From an uncultured Porphyromonadaceae bacterium (lineage in GTDB: Bacteria > Bacteroidota > Bacteroidia > Bacteroidales > Muribaculaceae), in contig CAJJOX010000010.1 in assembly GCA_905193485.1 (NCBI GenBank), positions 1-22,123 of the forward strand: a DNA stretch of 22,123 nt. The letters run 5' to 3'. Positions 7,862-13,950 of the stretch are shown here, in pieces. How positions within the stretch are numbered: the first letter of the stretch is position 1; every line of letters begins with the position of its first letter. The notes under the pieces were generated by a model. That model was given only the letters and a program-made list of their open reading frames with translations. It did not search any database and was not told where the DNA came from. The position numbers and the translations under genes are program-made.

Positions 7862-7912
7862 GTACTTTTTCTGAAAAATTTTACTTTTATAGGGAGAATC
7901 TGAAAAATGTAC
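7862..7912. repeat. 51-bp palindromic repeat, copy B
   Basis: Begins GTACTTTTTCTG and ends CTGAAAAATGTAC, aligning end to end with copies A and C. It lies 3 bp after the stop of the three-TM gene and 17 bp before the next ATG, so it separates two cargo transcription units. Confidence 0.6.
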
Positions 7913-7928
7913 CTCTAAAAAATAGACT

Positions 7929-8318
7929 ATGTTACAAGAAGATTTATACATTCCCAAACGAGGAATAATGACCGCTATATGTCGTTCTAATAAAGATATG
8001 AATGATATGACTATACCACATATCGTGGTTGGGGCAACATATAGAGTGGACTACGTTATAATAGCACAGTCAAGGTCTATGGTCTGTCTTTCAGAATTTC
8101 CCAAATTAGTATATGGCGCAGGACTATTCACTTTCTATATTGATAACGAGGAAATTCATATTATATGGGATTACAGAGCTTTGAAAAGAATCGCTAACGA
8201 TACTTTAAGAGAAACTACCCTTGTGATATGCAGGGATTTATCAGAAGATAGAATCGCTCAAATTAAACAAAAGCACAATAATCTAAAAATTATAATCCGT
8301 TCAGATATACTAAAATGA
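7929..8318 (+). CDS. Unknown 129-aa cargo protein
   Basis: A soluble 129-aa protein. The middle (VVGATYRVDYVIIAQSRSMVCLSEFP followed by FTFYIDNEEIHI; residues ~36-80) resembles a small beta-rich pattern seen in many short Bacteroidales proteins (YxVxxIxxSxTxVxLxEFP), for which I know no function. The C-terminus is basic and helical (IKQKHNNLKIIIRSDILK). Its stop overlaps the start of the next gene (ATGA), so it is translationally coupled to the lipoprotein gene. That pairing of a cytosolic and an envelope protein is all that can be said about its role. Confidence 0.65.
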   Translation: MLQEDLYIPKRGIMTAICRSNKDMNDMTIPHIVVGATYRVDYVIIAQSRSMVCLSEFPKLVYGAGLFTFYIDNEEIHIIWDYRALKRIANDTLRETTLVICRDLSEDRIAQIKQKHNNLKIIIRSDILK

Positions 8319-8896
8319 AACAACTACTATTCTATATAATCAGCTTATTAAGTATCTCTATTATTGGCTGTCAGAATAGGCATAATCCAATGGAATCTGA
8401 CCCACTTTCACAATATCGTGATACTATCATTGGAAGATTCAACGGTATTGATATTGACACGCTGATAGCTGAACCGATTGGAGAAAAAGACGGTGGGTGG
8501 TATTTCAAATGGAGAGTGTTCACAAAAAATGGCTCTGTCAAAGACCTTATTTTAGATAACAAGACAATCGGCATACACTTCGTTAAAGAGGGAGATTTAG
8601 ACGGAAACGGAACAGATGAATGGGGTTATGTTACAGAATGGGAAACATCTAATTGGATGTGCTATCATGCTTTCACAAACAAAAGAGGGAAATGGAAACA
8701 CATAATAGAGCCTACAAATATATGGCTTCCACATTTAGACCTACAAGACAGCGTATCACATCAAATTTCAAAAGAGGATATTTTACAGCCCTCAGAAAAT
8801 AGCGGATTCCTAAAAGTCAAGTTTAGCGATGTTCGTAACAATGGCGAGGATTTTCTAATAGTTGATACTCTGATAATGCTGAATCATAAATATTAA
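8315..8896 (+). CDS. Lipoprotein with DxDGNG-type loop, unknown
   Basis: A 193-aa lipoprotein: signal peptide MKQLLFYIISLLSISIIGC with the lipobox Cys at 19, next residue Q, so outer-membrane sorting is plausible. At residues ~94-104 the loop DLDGNGTDEWGY looks like the calcium-binding loop of FG-GAP/EF-hand-like repeats in surface proteins. The remaining sequence is beta-rich with many Trp and Tyr. It overlaps the 129-aa gene by four bases (ATGA) and is followed by 51-bp repeat copy C. The family is not recognised; the lipoprotein nature is secure. Confidence 0.75.
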   Translation: MKQLLFYIISLLSISIIGCQNRHNPMESDPLSQYRDTIIGRFNGIDIDTLIAEPIGEKDGGWYFKWRVFTKNGSVKDLILDNKTIGIHFVKEGDLDGNGTDEWGYVTEWETSNWMCYHAFTNKRGKWKHIIEPTNIWLPHLDLQDSVSHQISKEDILQPSENSGFLKVKFSDVRNNGEDFLIVDTLIMLNHKY

Positions 8897-8918
8897 GACT
8901 TCTAAACACCATACAAGG

Positions 8919-8969
8919 GTACATTTTTTCTGAATTATCCCCTAAATAGGGGGGAGTTCTAAAAAGTAC
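8919..8969. repeat. 51-bp palindromic repeat, copy C
   Basis: Begins GTACATTTTTTCTGAA and ends TTCTAAAAAGTAC, with a central CCCC/GGGG pairing. It lies 22 bp after the lipoprotein stop. The stretch 8897-9230 (334 bp) holds no gene: it contains this repeat, the tRNA promoter-like element and the half-repeat at 9167. Confidence 0.6.
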
Positions 8970-9109
8970 CGTTAAGGAAATTTCAAGGCTTATAGTAGGA
9001 TTACAACAATAATATAGCACGAATCCTCGCATATAATAAAATACTTGAAATAAACACGTTGGTTAAGGAAATATTCATCTTTGGGCTTGCGCAGTCCACT
9101 GAAAATTGT

Positions 9110-9117
9110 TAACTTTA
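9110..9117 (+). promoter_or_regulatory. Promoter-like TAACTTTA upstream of the tRNA
   Basis: TAACTTTA with a CTTG about 20 bp upstream (9086-9089) fits the -7/-33 layout of Bacteroidetes. It could drive the tRNA-Phe-like gene about 115 bp downstream. Confidence 0.4.
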
Positions 9118-9166
9118 CATTGAGATAATTAACGTATTGACAACCCCAATCTCGGAATATCCACAA

Positions 9167-9186
9167 GTTAAACCGTGAGTTAAACC
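9167..9186 (+). repeat. Half of the attachment-like repeat (GTTAAACC pair)
   Basis: Matches 36-55 and 11106-11125 in 19 of 20 bases (T9176 instead of A). The left half of the composite (CCACGGAAGCTGACG) is missing here and occurs instead at 9403, on the other side of the tRNA. Confidence 0.5.
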
Positions 9187-9230
9187 GCAGAACAATTATA
9201 GGGAGAGAGTTAAGCTCTTTGATAGGATAA

Positions 9231-9336
9231 AGTGCCATAGCTCAGTTGGTTGCTTCCGAAAGCGATAGCTTTTGGAGGTCTTGAGAGCAAAGGACTGAAA
9301 ATCCTTGTGTCACTGGTTCGATTCCCGTTGGCACCA
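9231..9336 (+). tRNA. tRNA-Phe (GAA)-like gene with hairpin inserted in the D-loop
   Basis: The cloverleaf can be drawn: acceptor 9231-9237/9329-9335, D-stem GCTC/GAGC (9240-9243/9285-9288), anticodon stem AAGGA/TCCTT with loop CTGAAAA giving anticodon GAA (9297-9299), variable loop GTGTC, T-loop TTCGATT (9317-9323), discriminator A9336; CCA is not encoded. Three oddities: the D-loop carries about 33 extra bases (9251-9283) that fold into a perfect-looking hairpin; the first acceptor pair is A.C; and the T-stem has one T.C mismatch. It may be a decaying or element-borne copy rather than the cell's main tRNA-Phe. A terminator follows at 9346. Confidence 0.7.
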
Positions 9337-9345
9337 CTGAAAATC

Positions 9346-9377
9346 AGAGAGTTGCAGAAATGTAACTCTCTTTTTTT
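9346..9377 (+). terminator. Rho-independent terminator after the tRNA
   Basis: AGAGAGTT (9346-9353) pairs perfectly with AACTCTCT (9364-9371), followed by a T run to 9377. Confidence 0.8.
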
Positions 9378-9389
9378 ATTCCCTGACAG

Positions 9390-9421
9390 CCCTGCGACAG
9401 CCCCACGGAAGCTGACGGTTA
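9390..9421 (+). repeat. Attachment-like repeat, left part only (site 2)
   Basis: CCCTGCGACA at 9390-9399 and 9403-9421 (19 bp identical to 21-39) are present, then the sequence departs after GTTA: TTTAGGCC replaces AACCGAGAG. It lies 12 bp after the tRNA terminator and is the proposed right end of the integrase element. Confidence 0.6.
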
Positions 9422-9511
9422 TTTAGGCCTAATGGACCGTTATTTATTATTTCATTCATACAAACTTAGTATAGGTCAATGATTCAATTATGTTGTAGCA
9501 AGTCAACGTTC

Positions 9512-10810
9512 TCAGTCGCGTAGACAGCCGATTGGGATGATCTTAACTCCGTCCTCGCGTGCATATGCCATTTCTCCGCCTGTGAGAACAATCAGCAAAT
9601 CCGGTTCGCGAAGTCTGATCTGCTTCTCCGTCTTGTTCTTTTCAGCCACAAGATGTTTGATTTCAAGGAGGTGATTTGCACCTTCCTCAATCTCCCTACT
9701 CCCGAGTTTGCATTCTATCAATGCGTATCGTCCGTCATCAAGATGCAGAACAGCATCCGCTTCTAATCCGAATCGGTCGTGGTAATAAGATAAACGTCCA
9801 CCTAATGCTTGCGAATATACCCGTATGTCGCGGAAACAGAGACACTCAAAAATAAATCCGAATGTGTTAAGATCAAGTTCAAGACTCTCAGGGGATGATC
9901 CCAAAGACGCAACGGCAATAGAAGGATCTACAAAACAACGCTTCTTTCCCGTGCGTATAACCGTCTTTGAACGAATAGCCGGCGACCAAGCCTCAATGTC
10001 ATCTATAACAAAAAGTTTTTCCAGCGCGCCTATATAGTCATCAAACGTTGGCATCGACGTTCCCTCCGCCTCCTCCGCAATATATGCAACCATTGAAGTT
10101 TTCTTCGCCAAAGTACAGATATTCCGGGCATAAGAGCGAAGAATCAGTCGAGCCAATGTTGGATTTCTACGGGTATTGTCCACTCTTGAAATATCTTTAT
10201 TGCAGATTTCATCAACATAATCCTTTGCGATGAGCAATTTTGCCTTTGCGCTCATTTCATCAAGCGAGGCTGGCCATCCACCACGGCAGGCGGCAAATAT
10301 TAGTTGCTCAATGGAGAGTTGCGACATTTTACCGTCAATATCATAATCAGGTTCATCAAATAGACGACGCAATGAAATAGAGCCATTCGATTCAAGAGAT
10401 TCAAACAGACTCATCGGATACATTGCCATTTTGGTAATGCGACCGGTGCCGGTATGCATTATCTCATCATCGTCAATTACAGTAGATCCGGTCAGAATAA
10501 ATTGTCCTTTCTCTCTACGTTCATCTACTGCATGACGCACCGCATCCCATATAACCGGGGCAACCTGCCATTCATCAATGAGGCGTGGTGTGTCACCTTT
10601 AAGCAGTAGCGACGGCTTTGTACGTGCAGTAGCAAGATAACCTTCCCGACGATCCGGATCCTGCATCTTTATGACGCTTGCCGCCCGATGTTCAGCCGTA
10701 GTCGTCTTGCCACACCACTTTGGTCCGGCAATCTGCACCGCGCCAAAAGCCTCAAGCCTCAGATCAAGAGTCTTGTCGGCGATTCTACTCAGGTATTTCA
10801 TCTCTTTCAT
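9512..10810 (-). CDS. ATPase with AAA_14 and DUF4143 domains
   Basis: A 432-aa protein of the common bacterial ATP-binding family with an N-terminal AAA_14 ATPase and a C-terminal DUF4143 region. Seen: Walker A GPKWCGKTT (29-37, Lys35), Walker B RLIDEW with Asp79-Glu80, sensor-like FILTGST, and a C-terminal EADAVLHLDDGRYALIECKLG segment (about 355-375) carrying the D...ExK signature of a PD-(D/E)XK nuclease-like fold. Such proteins are widespread and often horizontally transferred; the biological role is not established. I chose ATG 10810 because a minus-strand promoter element TAATTTTG occupies 10820-10827, so the longer TTG start at 10822 lies inside the promoter; the mRNA would be nearly leaderless. 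It stands alone between two attachment-like repeats, pointing to acquisition separate from the upstream element. Confidence 0.88.
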   Translation of the reverse strand: MKEMKYLSRIADKTLDLRLEAFGAVQIAGPKWCGKTTTAEHRAASVIKMQDPDRREGYLATARTKPSLLLKGDTPRLIDEWQVAPVIWDAVRHAVDERREKGQFILTGSTVIDDDEIMHTGTGRITKMAMYPMSLFESLESNGSISLRRLFDEPDYDIDGKMSQLSIEQLIFAACRGGWPASLDEMSAKAKLLIAKDYVDEICNKDISRVDNTRRNPTLARLILRSYARNICTLAKKTSMVAYIAEEAEGTSMPTFDDYIGALEKLFVIDDIEAWSPAIRSKTVIRTGKKRCFVDPSIAVASLGSSPESLELDLNTFGFIFECLCFRDIRVYSQALGGRLSYYHDRFGLEADAVLHLDDGRYALIECKLGSREIEEGANHLLEIKHLVAEKNKTEKQIRLREPDLLIVLTGGEMAYAREDGVKIIPIGCLRD

Positions 10811-10819
10811 AACTGACTG

Positions 10820-10850
10820 CAAAATTAGCGATTTTATCCGTGTCAGCCAA
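10820..10850 (-). promoter_or_regulatory. Promoter of the DUF4143 ATPase
   Basis: Read on the minus strand, the -7 element TAATTTTG is at 10827-10820 and a TTG (10850-10848) lies 20 bp upstream as the -33 element. The predicted transcription start falls only a few bases before ATG 10810. Confidence 0.6.
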
Positions 10851-10869
10851 GCTATTTTCTATTTTTGAT

Positions 10870-11090
10870 GGATTTTGATTTGTTGTTTTGATAAAATACA
10901 CTTTGTTAAATTGAGTTAATGCGCTTTATTCATTTACTTATTTATGATTCTACTAATTTTACATTCAAAGAGAGAACTTTGAGGATCGGCAAGTAGGACG
11001 CGTAGGAGAGTCCTCAGTGCATAATGCCCATAATGCCATAAGATATCAGTGGAGCAAATGATATTATCCACTGCACTCCCTGCGACAACA
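10870..11090. other. Gene-free stretch before the third attachment-like repeat
   Basis: The whole 10828-11299 gap has no convincing gene. It contains a perfect 7-bp hairpin CAGTGGA/TCCACTG (about 11047-11073) right before site 3, a GAGGAT/GTCCTC inverted repeat near 10980-11014, and a TAATTTTA promoter-like string near 10953. Confidence 0.4.
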
Positions 11091-11131
11091 CCACGGAAGC
11101 TAACGGTTAAACCGAGAGTTAAACCAAGCAA
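11078..11131 (+). repeat. Attachment-like repeat, full copy (site 3)
   Basis: 11091-11131 matches site 1 (21-61) in 40 of 41 bases; 11078-11087 (CCCTGCGACA) matches site 2 exactly. It may be the true right end of an 11-kb integrated region or a junction between two elements. Confidence 0.6.
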
Positions 11132-11242
11132 TGGAGCTTTGTGGCGTGGCGATATGGTGCGGTGAGTATTGACCCGCATAGACTCCCGTCAAATGCATAA
11201 TCAGTCAACCGCAGATTGTCCAACGATTTTCAGTGCTGGAAC

Positions 11243-11273
11243 GTTTATACATCAGAAAGAATCGCTATCTTTG
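11243..11273 (+). promoter_or_regulatory. Promoter of the nucleotidyltransferase gene
   Basis: The -7 element TATCTTTG (11266-11273) has a GTTTA at 11243-11247 about 20 bp upstream. Its position rules out the upstream TTG at 11216 as the start of the next gene. Confidence 0.65.
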
Positions 11274-11299
11274 CACTTGTAACACAACAGTCTATTAAG

Positions 11300-11584
11300 T
11301 TGATTGAACTAAACCTACAACGAATCATCGACCTTTGCCGGAAGCACAAGGTCAAGTCTTTGGCTGTCTTTGGCTCTATCCTTACTGATAGATTCAACGA
11401 CCAAAGCGATGTGGACTTGCTTGTGGACTTCGACACGACCGACCATGAGAAGTGGGATTATGTTACAAACTACTTCGATTTCCATGACGCCTTGGAACGG
11501 CTTTTCGGAAGAAAAGTTGATTTGGTAGTAGGAAAAGGATTACGTAACAAATACTTCATCGCCAATGTAAACCGCACAAAATAA
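11300..11584 (+). CDS. MNT-type nucleotidyltransferase, orphan
   Basis: A 94-aa minimal nucleotidyltransferase of the MNT/NTP_transf_2 family, the antitoxin half of HEPN-MNT toxin-antitoxin pairs, in which MNT proteins nucleotidylate the HEPN RNase toxin. The signature LAVFGS-x-DVDLLVDF (GS...DxD) is present at residues ~20-44. The frame extends upstream to TTG 11216, but the promoter at 11266 lies inside that extension, so TTG 11300 (then IELNLQRI) is the best start; no ATG is available. The end is odd: RTK is followed by TAA and then, in the same frame, ATG ATT TAT GGC TGA, which would read MIYG, an ending I associate with this family, so a nonsense change may have clipped five residues. 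No HEPN gene follows; only a 22-codon ORF and a zinc-ribbon gene. It is probably a relic or a stand-alone antitoxin. Confidence 0.8.
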   Translation: MIELNLQRIIDLCRKHKVKSLAVFGSILTDRFNDQSDVDLLVDFDTTDHEKWDYVTNYFDFHDALERLFGRKVDLVVGKGLRNKYFIANVNRTK

Positions 11585-11591
11585 ATGATTT

Positions 11592-11660
11592 ATGGCTGAT
11601 GAATATATTTTGAAACAACGTAAAAAAGGTAATCAATACACGGAACCGAATGAAAGATGA
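11592..11660 (+). CDS. Possible 22-aa ORF
   Basis: Reads MADEYILKQRKKGNQYTEPN followed by ER and a stop, starting in the clipped end of the nucleotidyltransferase and overlapping the next ATG (ATGA at 11657). The spacing is operon-like, but the peptide is very short and matches nothing I know; it could be a remnant of the lost HEPN partner's start or chance. Confidence 0.25.
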   Translation: MADEYILKQRKKGNQYTEPNER

Positions 11661-11932
11661 CAATGGAAATGAAATTCTGCCAGAGCTGCGGAATGCCGCT
11701 TACAAGTGAAATACTCGGCACGAATGCCGATGGCACTCCCAACGAAGATTACTGCATCTACTGTTATAAGGACGGCAGGTTCACACAGGATATGACTATG
11801 GAGCAGATGATTGACCACTGTGCTCAGTTCACGGATGAGATCAACAAGCAATCGGGGCAGAACCTGACGGTAGAACAAGCCAAAGAAATGATGCGCCAGT
11901 TCTTCCTACACCTCAAACGCTGGAAGAAATAA
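11657..11932 (+). CDS. Putative zinc-ribbon protein
   Basis: A 91-aa protein with a treble-clef-like zinc ribbon: CQSC (Cys8, Cys11) and CIYC (Cys33, Cys36) separated by a 21-residue loop, which should bind one Zn ion. The C-terminal half is helical (DMTMEQMIDHCAQFTDEIN, EQAKEMMRQFF) and basic at the end. It matches the small 'putative zinc ribbon' family found widely in Bacteroidetes and Firmicutes, whose function is unknown. It stops 4 bp before the DJ-1/PfpI gene, so the two form an operon and may respond to the same stress. Confidence 0.82.
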   Translation: MTMEMKFCQSCGMPLTSEILGTNADGTPNEDYCIYCYKDGRFTQDMTMEQMIDHCAQFTDEINKQSGQNLTVEQAKEMMRQFFLHLKRWKK

Positions 11933-11936
11933 AGGT

Positions 11937-12587
11937 ATGAATAACGAAATACTTTATATCCTGCTGCCGGATTATGCGGCACACGAGGTCGTGTATCTCG
12001 CTCAAGCAATCGCATCCGATGAGTATGCGCTTAAAGAGAATCCCAAATACGTCAACAAGGTTGTTGCGCCGACGCTGGAGCCGGTCAAGTCGATTGGTGG
12101 CTTCCGCACATTGCCCGACTATTCGTTTGACACGATGCCCGACGATTTTGCGGCGTTGGTGCTGATTGGTGGTTTCGGGTGGAGCACACCTGTTGCTGAA
12201 CGGGTCGTACCGATAGTCCGAAAAGCCATTGAAGAAGGCCAAACTGTCGGTGCTATCTGCAACGCCGCCTCATGGATGGCAAGACACGGCTTTCTCAATG
12301 CCGTGAAGCATACCGGAAACGGATTAGAGCAATTGAAAATCTGGGGTGGCGACAACTATACTAATCCAGAAGGGTATATCCACTCGCAAGCCGTAAGCGA
12401 CAATAATATCGTGACGGCAAACGGTTCAGCCACGCTTGAATTTGCAAAGGAGTTGCTCGCATTGCTTGAGAATGACACTCCCGAGCGAATCGAAATGTAC
12501 TATCAGTTCAACAAACAGGGATTCTGTGCCTTGTTTCCTGATAATAACATGACCCACAGACCACATACGGAAGCACAAATTCAATAG
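11937..12587 (+). CDS. DJ-1/PfpI family protein
   Basis: A 216-aa protein of the class I glutamine-amidotransferase-like superfamily (DJ-1/PfpI). The nucleophile elbow is GAICNAASW with Cys108; the preceding strand LVLIGGFGW and the N-terminal strand ILYILLPDYAAHEVV fit the alpha/beta fold. Members are deglycase-, protease- or chaperone-like stress proteins, or uncharacterised; which applies cannot be told here. The acidic residue expected near position 15-18 can be Glu18 of AAHEVV. It lies 4 bp after the zinc-ribbon gene. Length is usual for the family. Confidence 0.87.
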   Translation: MNNEILYILLPDYAAHEVVYLAQAIASDEYALKENPKYVNKVVAPTLEPVKSIGGFRTLPDYSFDTMPDDFAALVLIGGFGWSTPVAERVVPIVRKAIEEGQTVGAICNAASWMARHGFLNAVKHTGNGLEQLKIWGGDNYTNPEGYIHSQAVSDNNIVTANGSATLEFAKELLALLENDTPERIEMYYQFNKQGFCALFPDNNMTHRPHTEAQIQ

Positions 12588-12679
12588 CCGGAACCGTTTA
12601 TAAAACAGGCCGACGTAAAGCGATCACGATATTCCCGACCGAAAACGACCGCGTGGAAATATACGAGCGCATAAAATAG
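12548..12679 (+). pseudogene. Possible C-terminal remnant of an unknown gene
   Basis: In the gap before the GNAT gene a frame different from the DJ-1/PfpI gene stays open and reads GRRKAITIFPTENDRVEIYE and then RIK before a stop at 12677. Its residue mix looks like real protein rather than chance, but there is no start codon. It may be the tail of a deleted gene. Family unknown. Confidence 0.3.
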
Positions 12680-12693
12680 GGAAAGCTATATCT

Positions 12694-13662
12694 ATGATTG
12701 AAAGCAAACGGTTATATATTCGTCCATGGAATGAAGACGATGCCGAGGCTCTCTACAAGTATGCGAGTGACGCAAGAGTGAGCGAGATGGCGCTGTGGCC
12801 ACGCCACACGTCGGTGGAAATGAGCCGTCAGGTGATTCGCAATTACTTTATGCCAAACGAGCATACCTTCGCCATGATACTGAAAGAAACCGATGAACCT
12901 ATAGGCTGCATCGGCCTTGTGCCGGCAGGTGATGAGCACTACAGACCGCTGCCCGACGAGCGGGAAGTCGGCTACTGGATAGGTTATCCTTACTGGGGCA
13001 AAGGGCTGGCAACCGAAGCACTGAAAGCTTTGATTGAATTCTACGGCAAGAATCTTATGCTCAGTTTTCTGCTGATTACGACTGATGCCGCCAACAAAGC
13101 CTCGCAACGCGTGGCAGAAAAATGCGGTTTCACTCATTTTGATGACTACGACAGTGACGGAACACCTTCAAGAGCATTCCGGCTCATGCTGTCTTCTTTG
13201 ACTATAAGAGAAGTAGATGATGATAAGCGAAAGTTCATGGATCTGTTGCTTATCGGGGATGAATCAGAAGATATGATAATGAAGTATCTCGGTCAAGGGA
13301 GTCTTTATGTCTGTTCGACAGACAATAAAAAAGATGTGGCTGTGATAGTTTCGGTTGAGAATGACGATGGCTCAGTCGAGATTAAAAATTTGGCTGTTGA
13401 TACAGCATACCGTCGCAGAGGCATAGGCCGGAAGATGCTTGAATATGTGGAGAAGCTGAATCCCGACAGGAAGATAATCCTCGGCACTGGTGAAACACCG
13501 TCAACACTCCGTTTCTATCGGTCCTGTGGCTATCACTACACCCACCGCATCCCAGACTTCTTCATCGACAACTATCCCGACAGGATCATTGAGGAAGGAG
13601 TCGTTCTCAAGGATATGGTTTATTTATCAAAAGAACCGCACAAACAACCTCTCGACGCATGA
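12694..13662 (+). CDS. Two-domain GNAT acetyltransferase
   Basis: A 322-aa protein with two GNAT folds in tandem. Residues 1-165 are of the RimJ/RimL type (Acetyltransf_3): MIESKRLYIRPWNEDDAEA at the N-terminus, EVGYWIGYPYWGKGLATEAL around 91-110, and NKASQRVAEKCGF near 130. Residues ~168-318 form a second, ordinary GNAT: IREVDDD start, strand VEIKNLAVDTAYRRRGIGRKML with the acetyl-CoA loop RRRGIG at 240-245, then TLRFYRSCGYHYTHR. Each half alone is a normal enzyme length, so this is a fusion of two N-acetyltransferases acting on small molecules or protein N-termini in the cytoplasm. Substrates cannot be told. Its TGA overlaps the ATG of a truncated YdeI-like ORF (ATGA), so those were once co-translated. 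Confidence 0.87.
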   Translation: MIESKRLYIRPWNEDDAEALYKYASDARVSEMALWPRHTSVEMSRQVIRNYFMPNEHTFAMILKETDEPIGCIGLVPAGDEHYRPLPDEREVGYWIGYPYWGKGLATEALKALIEFYGKNLMLSFLLITTDAANKASQRVAEKCGFTHFDDYDSDGTPSRAFRLMLSSLTIREVDDDKRKFMDLLLIGDESEDMIMKYLGQGSLYVCSTDNKKDVAVIVSVENDDGSVEIKNLAVDTAYRRRGIGRKMLEYVEKLNPDRKIILGTGETPSTLRFYRSCGYHYTHRIPDFFIDNYPDRIIEEGVVLKDMVYLSKEPHKQPLDA

Positions 13663-13835
13663 CTCCGGTAAACATTCTTGACATAACCCGCCGTGATGAC
13701 TTCCGCAAATGGCTGACGGCGTATTGCGCGACTGAAAAAGAGTGCTGGAAAGCGAGAGTATTTCAGCGTCCTGACATTCCCTATCGGCTGTCCGCAGATG
13801 ATTTTTCACTGGCGCACACCGCTTTTCATCCCTGA
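13659..13835 (+). pseudogene. Truncated YdeI/OmpD-associated-family gene
   Basis: A 58-codon ORF starting MTPVNILDITRRDDFRKWL and continuing with ATEKECW, which resembles the N-terminus of YdeI/OmpD-associated-family proteins (typically ~190 aa: LDITxREEFRKWL...KECW). The similarity fades after KECW and the ORF ends at 13835 without the conserved VEEALCFGWID core, so the gene is internally deleted. The remaining 13836-13950 contains no ORF. Its start overlaps the GNAT stop. Confidence 0.6.
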
Positions 13836-13950
13836 ATTATCCTTCCGTCAGTATAAATTCGCCATCAGCGGGCAGGTGAGATGCCAATTTTTTGGGAAGT
13901 TCATGCAGTCTTTTGGTGTTGCGAGCATCTATTAAGGTAGTTTTGAATCA

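Larger units (their letters stand above)
36..9421. mobile_element. Integrative element with tyrosine recombinase, about 9.4 kb
   Basis: The proposed span runs from the GTTA of site 1 to the GTTA of the partial repeat at 9403-9421. Contents in order: integrase, two unknown genes, SF2 helicase-like protein, DUF3871-like protein, candidate RNA, five unknown cargo genes, tRNA-Phe-like gene. All protein genes are on the + strand. The base composition is clearly AT-rich compared with the GC-rich core genes after 18.3 kb. No relaxase, coupling protein, conjugation, capsid or portal gene is present, so it is neither a complete ICE nor a complete prophage; a mobilisable island or phage satellite is possible. 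The right end could instead be the full repeat at 11091-11131, which would bring in the DUF4143 ATPase. The left boundary is uncertain because the window begins here. Confidence 0.55.

Noticed and set aside
4773..8969. 51-bp repeats as a CRISPR array
   Set aside because: Only three diverged copies, kilobases apart, with genes between them, no regular spacers and no cas genes.
1..9421. Prophage or conjugative element
   Set aside because: No terminase, portal, capsid, tail, lysis, relaxase or type IV secretion gene is visible; only integrase and maintenance-like genes.
11216..11299. TTG start at 11216 for the nucleotidyltransferase
   Set aside because: The promoter TATCTTTG at 11266-11273 lies inside this extension, and the extra residues do not belong to the MNT fold.
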